DNA of 6,803 nt from Opitutia bacterium (GTDB lineage Bacteria > Verrucomicrobiota > Verrucomicrobiia > Opitutales > UBA953): the NCBI GenBank assembly GCA_021204635.1, contig JAJPZB010000109.1, positions 1-6,803 of the forward strand, read 5' to 3'. The position numbers and the translations under genes are program-made. Numbering within the stretch: position 1 is the stretch's first letter; every line of letters begins with the position of its first letter. The notes beneath the pieces were generated by a model. It saw only the letters and a program-made list of their open reading frames with translations. It ran no database searches and was not told where the DNA came from. Shown here piece after piece: positions 1 through 6,018 of the stretch.

Positions 1-928
1 GTCTGTAATCGTCCCTTTCTATAAGGTCGAAAAATATCTGCCGAAGTGTGTCAACAGCATTCTTGCGCAGACGTTTCGCGATTTTGAGTTGCTCCTCGTT
101 GACGACGGTTCGCCCGACGCTTGCGGAAAAATTTGCGACGAGTATGCCGGCGCAGATTCTCGGATTCGCGTGTTTCACAAGGCAAACGGCGGCGTGTCGT
201 CCGCGCGAAATCTCGGCATAGAAAAATCCACAGGAGAGTGGATTTGTTTCGTAGATTCCGACGATTGGGTCGAGGAAAATTTGCTCGAAATCCTCCACAA
301 CGCAGCAACGCATGACGACGTGGATTTGGCATTTTGCCGAGTTCGACTTCACGAGACTGATGCGTCATCGCGAAGTAGCAAAGACCCTGTACTGCCCTCG
401 GGTAAAAGACCGGCGCAAACGCTTTTGCGCGAAACTCTTGCCGGTCGAGGTTGTGGGGGTAGTTCGTGTGGCAAGCTCTATCGAACAGAAATTATCAAAA
501 AATTTGAGCTCAAATTCAATGAGACTGTTTCGATGTTTGAAGATCTCCTGTTTGTGCTCCAATTTTTGGAAAAATCTTCCGGCACATTTTGCATACAAAA
601 TGAACTTTATAACTACCTGCTACACGCTGAAAGTGCCACACATCGTTTATCTCCCGAATTTTATCGCGAGGGGATAAAAGCAATGAATTTAATCTCAGAC
701 GAATTTGAGAATGAACAATGGGCAAAACCGCTCATCGATAAATATAAATCCTCAACCAAGCTTAAAATCATCAGCACCCACAGCCTGCCACGCAAAGAAT
801 TGTTAAATCTTTGGAGAGATGCTTCCACTGCCGGATTGCCATTGAGCAAACGGTTTTTGCTAAAGACATTTAGTGCTACCCCCCCCCCTAAATTGGATAC
901 TTTGTATGTTGCCAATCAAAATATTTAA
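1..928 (+). CDS. GT2 family glycosyltransferase, 5' end outside window
   Basis: This is an inverting GT-A fold sugar transferase, predicted to add a sugar from a nucleotide-sugar donor to a lipid-linked polysaccharide intermediate at the cytoplasmic face of the membrane. The frame is open from base 2, and the first visible residues (SVIVPFYKVEKYLPKCVNSI) are the usual first beta-strand and helix of GT2 enzymes, so only a few N-terminal residues and the start codon are missing. The TTG at 89 is internal, not the start. Counting from base 2, DDG is at residues 34-36 (nucleotide binding), the metal-binding DSDD at 85-88, and the likely catalytic-base ED pair (MFED) at 180-181. There are 308 residues in the window. 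A C10 run at 879-888 sits 14 codons before the stop and decides how the protein ends. The next gene starts 46 nt downstream. The family is certain; the sugar specificity cannot be read. Confidence 0.93.
   Translation, partial: SVIVPFYKVEKYLPKCVNSILAQTFRDFELLLVDDGSPDACGKICDEYAGADSRIRVFHKANGGVSSARNLGIEKSTGEWICFVDSDDWVEENLLEILHNAATHDDVDLAFCRVRLHETDASSRSSKDPVLPSGKRPAQTLLRETLAGRGCGGSSCGKLYRTEIIKKFELKFNETVSMFEDLLFVLQFLEKSSGTFCIQNELYNYLLHAESATHRLSPEFYREGIKAMNLISDEFENEQWAKPLIDKYKSSTKLKIISTHSLPRKELLNLWRDASTAGLPLSKRFLLKTFSATPPPKLDTLYVANQNI
879..888 (+). repeat. C10 homopolymer in the glycosyltransferase C-terminus
   Basis: Ten consecutive C bases lie inside the first GT2 gene, read as Thr-Pro-Pro-Pro. 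With ten Cs the protein ends 14 codons after the tract at TAA 926-928. With nine Cs the frame runs on to TAG 954-956 with a basic, hydrophobic tail that includes MLPIKIFKFWKRFQTK. With eleven Cs a TAA follows the prolines at once. Long homopolymers of this kind in surface-glycan transferases are classic slipped-strand phase-variation sites, and also classic places for sequencing error. Confidence 0.75.
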
Positions 929-974
929 GTTTTGGAAGAGATTTCAGACTAAATAGAACGAAAAGTGTAATTGA

Positions 975-2084
975 ATGGAATATTTTCAAGAGTCGGGGGT
1001 ATATGATGTTCTCTCCTTGGGCGGTTTTGGGCTTCTTGCCGTAAATTTGCTTTTGATGGGCTATATCTCTACCTGCCGAGAGCAATTTGGCTACTCGCGG
1101 GGATTGCTGTTTTTGGCGGCAATTTATTTGGTGGTGATTATGACGATTACCATGACGGGAGACAAAGTCAGATACATGTATGCTTTTGACGATTATTATG
1201 AAACAGGGCTAAGCTTTGAAAGCGCGAAAGACGCGGGTTTTGCTATATTCACATATTTATTGGGAAATATTGTTCAAGGCAACGCACTTCTCTACTTTTT
1301 AATAATCGCAAGCATATACGTCGGGGGCGCCATGTTTTTCGCCAGAAAGTGTTTCCCCGACAAAGACGTGCCGTTGTGCGCCTCCATTTTTTCGTCATTT
1401 GGTTTTTGGAGTTATGGGGTAAACACGTTGCGAGCCGGGCTCGCCCTGTCTCTTCTACTTGTGGCGTTAGCATATCTTGTTCTCTACGGGAAGAAGCGGT
1501 GGATAACTGTCCTCATAATAGGCGCAATATCGCTGAGTTTCCACGTATCCATGCTCATCCCGATCGCTGCAATCGTCTTGGGATATTTGTTCCACCGCCC
1601 TCGCCTGTTCCTAATCGGCTGGTTTTTATGCTTATTGGTATCTTTGGCGTTTGGAGACGTAATCCAGAGCTCCGTAGGCGTATATTTTGAAGATAGTGAA
1701 GAGAGACGGATTTCAAGTTATTTGCTCGGAGATTCAAGCGGATATAACATGGGTTTCAGGTGGGACTTCCTCCTGTTCAGCGTATGCCCCATTTTTCTCA
1801 GTTTCTTTTACAAATTTTGTTGGAAGGTAAATGACAGGTTCTACGACATTGTCGTATGCGCTTACTTGGCGGCTAATGGTTTTTGGCTCCTGTTAATTCG
1901 CGTCCCGTTCTCGGACCGTATCGCTTATCTCAGCTGGTTTCTAATGCCACTAATTCTACTTTTGCCATTCCTTCGCTGGGAAAAGGTCGTGGCAAAAAAC
2001 AGCAAGATATTACTGACCCTCATGGGGCAATTCGGGTTCCTAATCTTCATGATGATCTATCACAACTTGCAACAAGGAAACTGA
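975..2084 (+). CDS. EpsG/Wzy-type polysaccharide polymerase, multi-pass membrane protein
   Basis: This 369-residue, very hydrophobic protein has about 10 to 12 predicted membrane segments (roughly residues 14-31, 43-61, 103-122, 132-148, 153-171, 176-206 as two, 209-227, 264-280, 291-308, 318-334 and 345-361). Its pattern matches the EpsG family: an acidic/aromatic loop after the second helix (GDKVRYMYAFDDYY, 62-75), the NTLRAGLALSLLL stretch (150-162), a SFHVSML motif with His190, and RVPFSDR (309-315) before a late helix. EpsG proteins are thought to join polysaccharide repeat units at the membrane, in the role of Wzy. The ATG at 975 is preferred because it gives a full first helix; no good Shine-Dalgarno precedes it, which suggests coupling to the upstream gene. 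Its TGA overlaps the next ATG by one base. Assignment rests on topology and recalled motifs, since such polymerases diverge quickly. Confidence 0.85.
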   Translation: MEYFQESGVYDVLSLGGFGLLAVNLLLMGYISTCREQFGYSRGLLFLAAIYLVVIMTITMTGDKVRYMYAFDDYYETGLSFESAKDAGFAIFTYLLGNIVQGNALLYFLIIASIYVGGAMFFARKCFPDKDVPLCASIFSSFGFWSYGVNTLRAGLALSLLLVALAYLVLYGKKRWITVLIIGAISLSFHVSMLIPIAAIVLGYLFHRPRLFLIGWFLCLLVSLAFGDVIQSSVGVYFEDSEERRISSYLLGDSSGYNMGFRWDFLLFSVCPIFLSFFYKFCWKVNDRFYDIVVCAYLAANGFWLLLIRVPFSDRIAYLSWFLMPLILLLPFLRWEKVVAKNSKILLTLMGQFGFLIFMMIYHNLQQGN

Positions 2085-2965
2085 TGCTTTTTACCGTTTT
2101 CACTCCTGCCTACAACCGAGCCTATATTATTGGCAAACTTTATGAAAGTTTGTGCACTCAAACTCTCCGCGATTTTGAATGGCTCGTTGTCGATGACGGT
2201 TCCACGGATAACACAAGTCAATTAATTGCAGAGTTTTCACGGCAAAATAAAATCGCAATCCGCTACATCAGGCAGGAAAACGGCGGGAAGCACCGCGCGA
2301 TAAATCGCGGAGTGAAAGAGGCAAGAGGCGAGCTCTTTTTCATTGTTGACAGCGACGATTATTTGACAAACAACGCGCTCGAAAGGCTCGCATTTCACTA
2401 CGGAGAAGTAAAAGGCGACCCGAGTTTCTGCGGCGTCAGCGGGCTTCGTAAATTTCCCGACGGGAGAAAGATTGGCGGCGAAGAAAATTGGAAAATCTTG
2501 GACTGTACCAGCCTCGAATTTCGCTACAAATTCAATTCAAGAGGCGACGCAGCAGAAGCATACAAGAGATCTGTCTTAAAAGAGTTCCCCTTCCCTGAAT
2601 TTCCCGGGGAGCGCTTCTGCGCCGAATCATTAGTTTGGAACAGAATAGCCCAAAAATTCAAACTACGGTATTTCTACGAAAAAATATACGTCTGCGAATA
2701 TCGCAACGACGGGCTCACTGCCTCATCTGTGAGGTTGCGCCGCTCCTCGCCAACATATTCGACGACGATATACTCGGAATTACTCTGCTTTCGCGGCGTT
2801 CCGGTAAAAATAAAGCTCAGAAGCGCAATAAATTTTTGGCGCTTCGCCTTCATCAAATTCCCCAAATTTGAGGGTATTCCCAAGACGCGGGGATTTTTTT
2901 CCATTCTCGGAATTATCCCCGGCTTTTTGATGTTCATGAGAGATCGCAACACCTTGAAAAAATGA
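2084..2965 (+). CDS. GT2 family glycosyltransferase (GT-A fold)
   Basis: This 293-residue enzyme is the second GT2 of the cluster, predicted to transfer one sugar of the repeat unit on the cytoplasmic side. The start is ATG 2084, which overlaps the polymerase stop (TGATG) and has AGGA at 2075-2078 with a 5-nt spacer. The frame is open back to 1883, but that part lies inside the polymerase gene and does not look like protein. Motifs in order are FTPAYNR (6-12), DDGSTD (37-42), ENGGKHRAINRG (65-76) and the DxD-type DSDD (89-92). GERFCAESLVW (175-185) supplies the acidic residue expected near the acceptor site. The C-terminal 50 residues are basic and hydrophobic and may touch the membrane. The gene ends in a 4-nt ATGA overlap with the next gene. 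Family is clear; donor and acceptor are unknown. Confidence 0.93.
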   Translation: MLFTVFTPAYNRAYIIGKLYESLCTQTLRDFEWLVVDDGSTDNTSQLIAEFSRQNKIAIRYIRQENGGKHRAINRGVKEARGELFFIVDSDDYLTNNALERLAFHYGEVKGDPSFCGVSGLRKFPDGRKIGGEENWKILDCTSLEFRYKFNSRGDAAEAYKRSVLKEFPFPEFPGERFCAESLVWNRIAQKFKLRYFYEKIYVCEYRNDGLTASSVRLRRSSPTYSTTIYSELLCFRGVPVKIKLRSAINFWRFAFIKFPKFEGIPKTRGFFSILGIIPGFLMFMRDRNTLKK

Positions 2966-4056
2966 AAATTCTTCATGTTATAACGAGCTTGCGCGTTGGT
3001 GGGGCTGAAAAGTTGATGGTTGACATCCTGCCGCGAATGCGCGCCGCAGGTCACGATGTGGAGCTGCTCTGCATTTATGGCGAAAAAACGCCATTTAGTG
3101 AGAGCTTGGAAGCTGCGGGGATAACTGTGCATTCGTTGGGAATGTGGGGCAATATGTATCACCCACTTTATCTTTGGCGGATGTTCCGCTTTTTGAACAA
3201 AAACCGCTACGACGTAATTCACACGCACAACTACGCAGCCCAGTTGTACTGCGCAATTTGCAAATTCTTTGGAAGTGTTATGCTCTGTACTACAGAGCAT
3301 ACCACTTCCAACCGCAGACGCGCTTGGAAGTGGTATGCCGCGATAGATCGCCTGATGTATTCACGTTATTCGCGGATAATTTGCGTCTCTGAAAAAGCCG
3401 AGGCGAATTTGCGGAATCGCATAAAAGATACGTCCTCGCGTATATCGACCATTCCCAACGGAATAGATGTGGGGAAAATTGCATCGGCAATTCCCTCAAA
3501 ATTAACGAATTTAGGGGAAGGGAAGTCTAATACAAAAATTTTGATGATGGTTTCCCGCTTCTACAAATCAAAAGATCAAGACGCGATCATCCGCGCGCTC
3601 AAACTTTTGCCGGACAATTTTCACGCAGTTTTCGTGGGAGACGGAGAGCGGCGGATTCCCTGCGAGGCGCTCGCAGAGGAACTCGGAGTCCGCCCGCGCA
3701 CGCATTTCCTCGGCGTCCGAACGGATGTCGCGCAGTTGCTGAAATCTGCCGACATAGTCGTAATGTCTTCGCATTGGGAGGGATTTTGCCTCGCAGCAGC
3801 GGAGGGAATGGCGGCGGGAAAGCCGGTTGTGGCGTCTGATATTGAGGGCATGGGAGGGGTTGTTCGCGGCGCAGGAATTTTGTTCCCCGAAAGCGACGAA
3901 AAATCTCTCGCGGAAGCCATTTTAAAGCTTGCAACAGACGCCGATTTTTACGCAAAAACCGCCGCCGCATGCGCCCGCCGCGCGGAAGATTTTGACATCG
4001 GCAAAACTGTAGCGGGCTACCTCGCCGTTTACGAATCGGCGTTGTCGTCAAAGTGA
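2962..4056 (+). CDS. GT4 family glycosyltransferase (GT-B fold)
   Basis: This 364-residue retaining glycosyltransferase is of the GT-B type. Its N-terminal acceptor domain opens with KILHVITSLRVGGAEKLMVD (2-21), where the GGAE glycine loop is typical. TEHTTSNRRR (111-120) and ICVSEKAEANL (140-150) follow, then IPNGID (164-169) just before the donor domain. The donor domain starts near ILMMVSRFYKSKDQ (193-206), continues with VFVGDGE (223-229), and carries the EX7E motif, Glu273 and Glu281, within HWEGFCLAAAEGMAAGKPVV. Length is normal for the family. The ATG overlaps the previous stop by 4 nt and has no strong ribosome site, so translation is probably coupled. A large palindrome with a third pairing arm lies in codons 103-126. 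The sugar it transfers cannot be inferred. Confidence 0.93.
   Translation: MKILHVITSLRVGGAEKLMVDILPRMRAAGHDVELLCIYGEKTPFSESLEAAGITVHSLGMWGNMYHPLYLWRMFRFLNKNRYDVIHTHNYAAQLYCAICKFFGSVMLCTTEHTTSNRRRAWKWYAAIDRLMYSRYSRIICVSEKAEANLRNRIKDTSSRISTIPNGIDVGKIASAIPSKLTNLGEGKSNTKILMMVSRFYKSKDQDAIIRALKLLPDNFHAVFVGDGERRIPCEALAEELGVRPRTHFLGVRTDVAQLLKSADIVVMSSHWEGFCLAAAEGMAAGKPVVASDIEGMGGVVRGAGILFPESDEKSLAEAILKLATDADFYAKTAAACARRAEDFDIGKTVAGYLAVYESALSSK
3269..3338 (+). repeat. 43-nt near-perfect palindrome plus alternative third arm, inside a GT4 gene
   Basis: Bases 3269-3289 and 3291-3311 are reverse complements at 20 of 21 positions around a single central C3290; the one mismatch is T3278 against C3302. The next 27 bases hold a third copy of the outer arm: TTGGAAGTGGTATGC at 3324-3338 is a perfect 15-base complement of 3297-3311, with a 12-nt loop. 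The middle arm can therefore pair left or right but not both. A separate 12-base palindrome, AATTTGCAAATT, lies just upstream at 3255-3266. All of this is coding sequence for the GT4 enzyme, and the palindrome is in phase with the codons. Confidence 0.92.
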
Positions 4057-5306
4057 ATCCGCGCGCACACATCGGCGACGACAAAAGCCCTGCGGCGAAA
4101 ATTCTCGTGGCTTCGGGTGGAGCCTGTTCCCTCACGGGGTTTCGCCTGCCGCTGATAAAATGCCTCGTTGCGCGAGGCTTTGAGGTTGTCGCCACCGCCT
4201 GCGAGCACGACGAGTTTGTTGCGGCGACGCTCGCGAAACACGGCGTGCGCTTCGTCCCCTTCTCTGTCGGCAGAGCGTCAGTTAACCCGCTTGCGGACAT
4301 TTGTTTTGTCTTGCGCCTACTTGCATTTTTTCGGCGCGAGCGCTTCGATTTTGCGTTTTTGTTTCAGCAAAAAGCGGTGTTGTATGGGGGAATTGCGGCA
4401 AGGCTCGCCGGCATTCCGAAGATTTTCGCGATGGTCACAGGCTTGGGGTATGCGTTTGATCCGAGGTGCGGAATAAAATACAAGGTGGTTCACTTTGTTG
4501 CGTCAATTTTGTATAAAGTTGCCACGCGCGGTTTTTCGGGAATGATTTTCCAAAATCCCGACGACATGGAATTTATCCGCTCGCGATTTTTGAAAAAATC
4601 ATCGTTGCCGCTAAAACGCGTGTTTGGCTCGGGAGTGGATTTAAATCAGTTCCCGTACTCGGAAAAATTTGGCGGCGGATCATTCATCTTTGTCGGCAGA
4701 CTTATCGCGGATAAGGGGATTCGCGAATATGTCGAAGCCGGTGGATTGCTCAGGCGCGCCGGAAAGGCGGCAAAGTTGTTTGTCGCGGGCGGATTTGACA
4801 ACAATCCCTCGGCGATAACGGAGGCCACGGTCAGGGAATGGGAGCGGCGCGGCGACTGCGTGTATATGGGGAAAATCTCAAATGTCCGCGAAGCACTCGC
4901 GGGGGCAGCGGTTTTCGTGCTCCCGTCTCACGGGGAAGGCACTCCGCGCGCGGCGTTGGAAGCCATGGCGACGGGGCGACCGATAATAACGACAAACTCT
5001 CCCGGGTGTCGCGAAGTTGTGTTTTTTGAAAAAATCTGCCGGCGCTTTGACCGCGCGACAAAGGTGTTCGTGGATTTGCCGGCGGCAACAAACCCGCGCG
5101 ATTTTGTCGGCGACATCTTGCTTGGCGACAACGGATTCCTCGTGCCTGTTAAAGATCCGGAATCGTTGTCGCTGGCTATGGCTTATTACTTGGAGCACCC
5201 CGAAGCCGTGAAACGCCATGGTCGCGAAAGCAGGCGCCTCGCCGAAAAGTTCTACGACGTCAACAAAGTAAACCAGGAAATCCTCGGATTCATGGGTGTC
5301 GCCTGA
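4053..5306 (+). CDS. GT4 family glycosyltransferase, PglA/CapM-like
   Basis: This GT-B enzyme has 417 residues, and the last gene of the operon encodes it. The GTG start at 4053 overlaps the previous stop as GTGA. There is no clear ribosome site, so coupling is likely. The first beta-strand (KILVASGG, 16-23) comes after a 15-residue N-terminal extension. VTGLGYAF (128-135) is typical of the subgroup that includes PglA, WbpX-like and CapM-like transferases, many of which act on undecaprenyl-diphosphate-linked sugars. The donor domain has FIFVGRLIADKGIREY (211-226), and the EX7E motif is Glu295 and Glu303 in HGEGTPRAALEAMATGRP. SPGCREVV (316-323) and DNGFLVPVKD (359-368) are normally close together; here about 35 residues separate them, which looks like an insertion. 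Subgroup placement is from recalled motifs, and specificity is unknown. Confidence 0.92.
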   Translation: MNPRAHIGDDKSPAAKILVASGGACSLTGFRLPLIKCLVARGFEVVATACEHDEFVAATLAKHGVRFVPFSVGRASVNPLADICFVLRLLAFFRRERFDFAFLFQQKAVLYGGIAARLAGIPKIFAMVTGLGYAFDPRCGIKYKVVHFVASILYKVATRGFSGMIFQNPDDMEFIRSRFLKKSSLPLKRVFGSGVDLNQFPYSEKFGGGSFIFVGRLIADKGIREYVEAGGLLRRAGKAAKLFVAGGFDNNPSAITEATVREWERRGDCVYMGKISNVREALAGAAVFVLPSHGEGTPRAALEAMATGRPIITTNSPGCREVVFFEKICRRFDRATKVFVDLPAATNPRDFVGDILLGDNGFLVPVKDPESLSLAMAYYLEHPEAVKRHGRESRRLAEKFYDVNKVNQEILGFMGVA

Positions 5307-5311
5307 GAATT

Positions 5312-5454
5312 GGGTTGGTGGTAGAAGATTGGGTTGGTGGTGGCGGCAGAGTGCCACGATTGTTGTCACACGGATTTGTTCGGGACTAACGTCCCTCACG
5401 ACTTTGTGGTCGCGGGTTGGTGGTGAGGTTTGTGGCAGGATCTGGGTTAGTGGT
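5312..5454 (+). repeat. First cluster of GGGTTGGTGGT units
   Basis: Exact copies are at 5312-5322, 5331-5341 and 5414-5424, with a variant GGGTTAGTGGT at 5444-5454. The second copy extends to GGGTTGGTGGTGGCGG (5331-5346). Each unit has several GG pairs separated by one or two bases, a pattern able to form a two-tetrad G-quadruplex. The first unit begins only 5 nt after the last polysaccharide gene's stop. The stretch 5427-5454 recurs in variant form at 6698-6728. Confidence 0.85.
5382..5412 (+). repeat. Two short consecutive hairpins
   Basis: GGGAC-TAAC-GTCCC (5382-5395) is a perfect 5-bp stem with a 4-nt loop. It is followed at once by CGAC-TTTGTG-GTCG (5399-5412). The paired arrangement resembles the double hairpins at 5481-5541 and 5710-5761, but the sequence differs. 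No T-run follows, so it is not a standard intrinsic terminator. Confidence 0.55.
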
Positions 5455-5465
5455 AGCAACAATTC

Positions 5466-5480
5466 GCGTATGCAATACGC
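5466..5480 (+). repeat. Small palindrome abutting the REP-like element
   Basis: GCGTAT and ATACGC form a perfect 6-bp stem around GCA. It sits directly against the AATTCTCC start of the first REP-like element, so it may mark the boundary of that element or be unrelated host sequence. Confidence 0.5.
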
Positions 5481-5541
5481 AATTCTCCCTCTAAGTTAGA
5501 GGGAGGGGACCGCCGACGAAGTCGGTGGTGAGAGAGGGTGT
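5481..5541 (+). repeat. REP-like double-hairpin element, copy A
   Basis: The element opens with AATT and carries the palindrome CTCCCTCTAA-G-TTAGAGGGAG (5485-5505, 10-bp arms). It continues GGGAC and then a second stem, CCGCCGAC-GAA-GTCGGTGG (5510-5528, one G-T wobble), and closes with TGAGAGAGGGTGT. The reverse complement of 5710-5761 has the same plan and much of the same sequence. The two copies form an inverted pair, as in bacterial REP/BIME-type elements. No transposase is present in the window. Confidence 0.8.
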
Positions 5542-5554
5542 CACGGATTTTTAT

Positions 5555-5571
5555 CGCGCGAGAAACGCGCG
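5555..5571 (+). repeat. GC-rich hairpin CGCGCG-AGAAA-CGCGCG
   Basis: This is a perfect 6-bp CGCGCG stem with a 5-nt AGAAA loop, followed by TTGTAACTT. The following T content is too broken for a strong intrinsic terminator, though a weak one for the polysaccharide operon is possible. Confidence 0.45.
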
Positions 5572-5628
5572 TTGTAACTTCGATTCGCGTGACGTTGGGT
5601 CTGCGGTGAGTTGGTGGTGAAGGAGATT

Positions 5629-5724
5629 GTGGTAAGGCTTTTTTCGGAGGGGTTGGTGGTGGAGGTAGGGTTGGTGGGGAGAAGCAAAGTCAGGGAACGT
5701 ACAACGAACACACTCCCTCACCAC
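5629..5724 (+). repeat. 96-nt imperfect direct repeat, copy 1
   Basis: The module contains GTGGTAAGG, a T6 run (5639-5644), CGGAGGGGTTGGTGGT, a second GGGTTGGTGG unit, GCAAAGTCAGGGAACGTACA, and ends ACACTCCCTCACCAC. It matches 5829-5923 at about 78 percent by my hand alignment, exactly 200 nt away. Its last 15 bases double as one edge of the inverted REP-like element at 5710-5761. Confidence 0.8.
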
Positions 5725-5761
5725 TATCGTGGTCCCCTCCCGCTAACTTAGCGGGAGAATT
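5710..5761 (-). repeat. REP-like double-hairpin element, copy B (inverted)
   Basis: Read on the minus strand this starts AATTCTCCCGCTAAGTTAGC and continues GGGAGGGGACCACGATAGTG, then GTGAGGGAGTGT. The main palindrome (5737-5757) has arms CTCCCGCTAA and TTAGCGGGAG. Against copy A the fifth stem position has changed from T-A to G-C on both sides, so pairing is kept. The second stem is shorter, ACCAC-TATC-GTGGT (5720-5733). Confidence 0.8.
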
Positions 5762-5828
5762 CCGTGTGGGATTTGGCATCGCAAGTGGGTAGCCGGGTTG
5801 GTGGTGACGGCAAGTGCAGCAGGAGTTT

Positions 5829-5923
5829 GTGGTGAGATTTTTTTCGGAGGGTTGGTGGTGAGACTTGGGTTGGTGGTAAGGAGCAGGGTCAGTCGATGTT
5901 CAACGGACACCCTCCCTCACCAC
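5829..5923 (+). repeat. 96-nt imperfect direct repeat, copy 2
   Basis: This has the same module order as 5629-5724: GTGGTGAGA, a T7 run (5838-5844), CGGAGGGTTGGTGGT, TTGGGTTGGTGGTAAGGAGC, GGGTCAG, TTCAACGGACACCCTCCCTC and ACCAC. After ACCAC this copy runs into C-rich sequence instead of the REP-like hairpin that follows copy 1. The beginning of a third copy appears at 6768-6803. Confidence 0.8.
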
Positions 5924-5972
5924 CAACCCAACACCCGCCACAGACCACCGCCACAAACCCAACAATGCCCTT
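5911..5972 (-). repeat. C-rich block: G-rich repeat in inverted orientation
   Basis: CTCACCACCAACCC (5916-5929) is the exact reverse complement of GGGTTGGTGGTGAG at 5849-5862. ACCACCAACCCAA (5919-5931) is also the exact complement of TTGGGTTGGTGGT at 5865-5877, so this block can fold back on either unit. Degenerate minus-strand repeats (CCGCCACAGACCACCGCC, ACAAACCCAAC) continue to about 5965. Confidence 0.75.
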
Positions 5973-6018
5973 GCCCGAGAGAGGCATACTATTCCCGCAA
6001 CAAACGACTGCCCCAACA

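Larger units (their letters stand above)
5307..6018. repeat. Non-coding G-rich repeat region between the polysaccharide operon and higBA
   Basis: I see no credible gene here. The region is composed of GGGTTGGTGGT units, short hairpins, a pair of inverted REP-like elements and an imperfect long direct repeat, listed separately. The + strand is strongly G-rich and C-poor up to about 5900, then C-rich from 5911 to about 5972. No hairpin is followed by a proper T-run, so I cannot place the operon's terminator with confidence. Confidence 0.8.

Noticed and set aside
1883..2083. N-terminal extension of the second GT2, open back to 1883
   Set aside because: It lies within the polymerase gene in another frame and does not resemble GT2 sequence. 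ATG 2084 has a ribosome site and begins exactly at the first GT2 strand.
2674..3300. 208-residue open frame on the minus strand
   Set aside because: It is antisense to the GT2 and GT4 genes. Its start resembles the GT4 peptide only because of the palindrome, and the rest has no recognisable protein features.
3599..4300. 233-residue open frame on the minus strand
   Set aside because: It is antisense to two well-supported GT4 genes, with arginine- and proline-rich content typical of a shadow frame.
4878..5462. 194-residue open frame on the minus strand
   Set aside because: It covers the GT4 C-terminus and the repeat region in antisense; no domain is recognisable.
5485..5571. Intrinsic terminators for the polysaccharide operon
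   Set aside because: Several stems are strong, but none is followed by a T-run on either strand. The T6 and T7 runs at 5639 and 5838 have no stem directly before them.
5312..5930. Possible CRISPR array
   Set aside because: The recurring units are only about 11 nt, irregularly spaced, in both orientations, and have no uniform spacers or cas genes.
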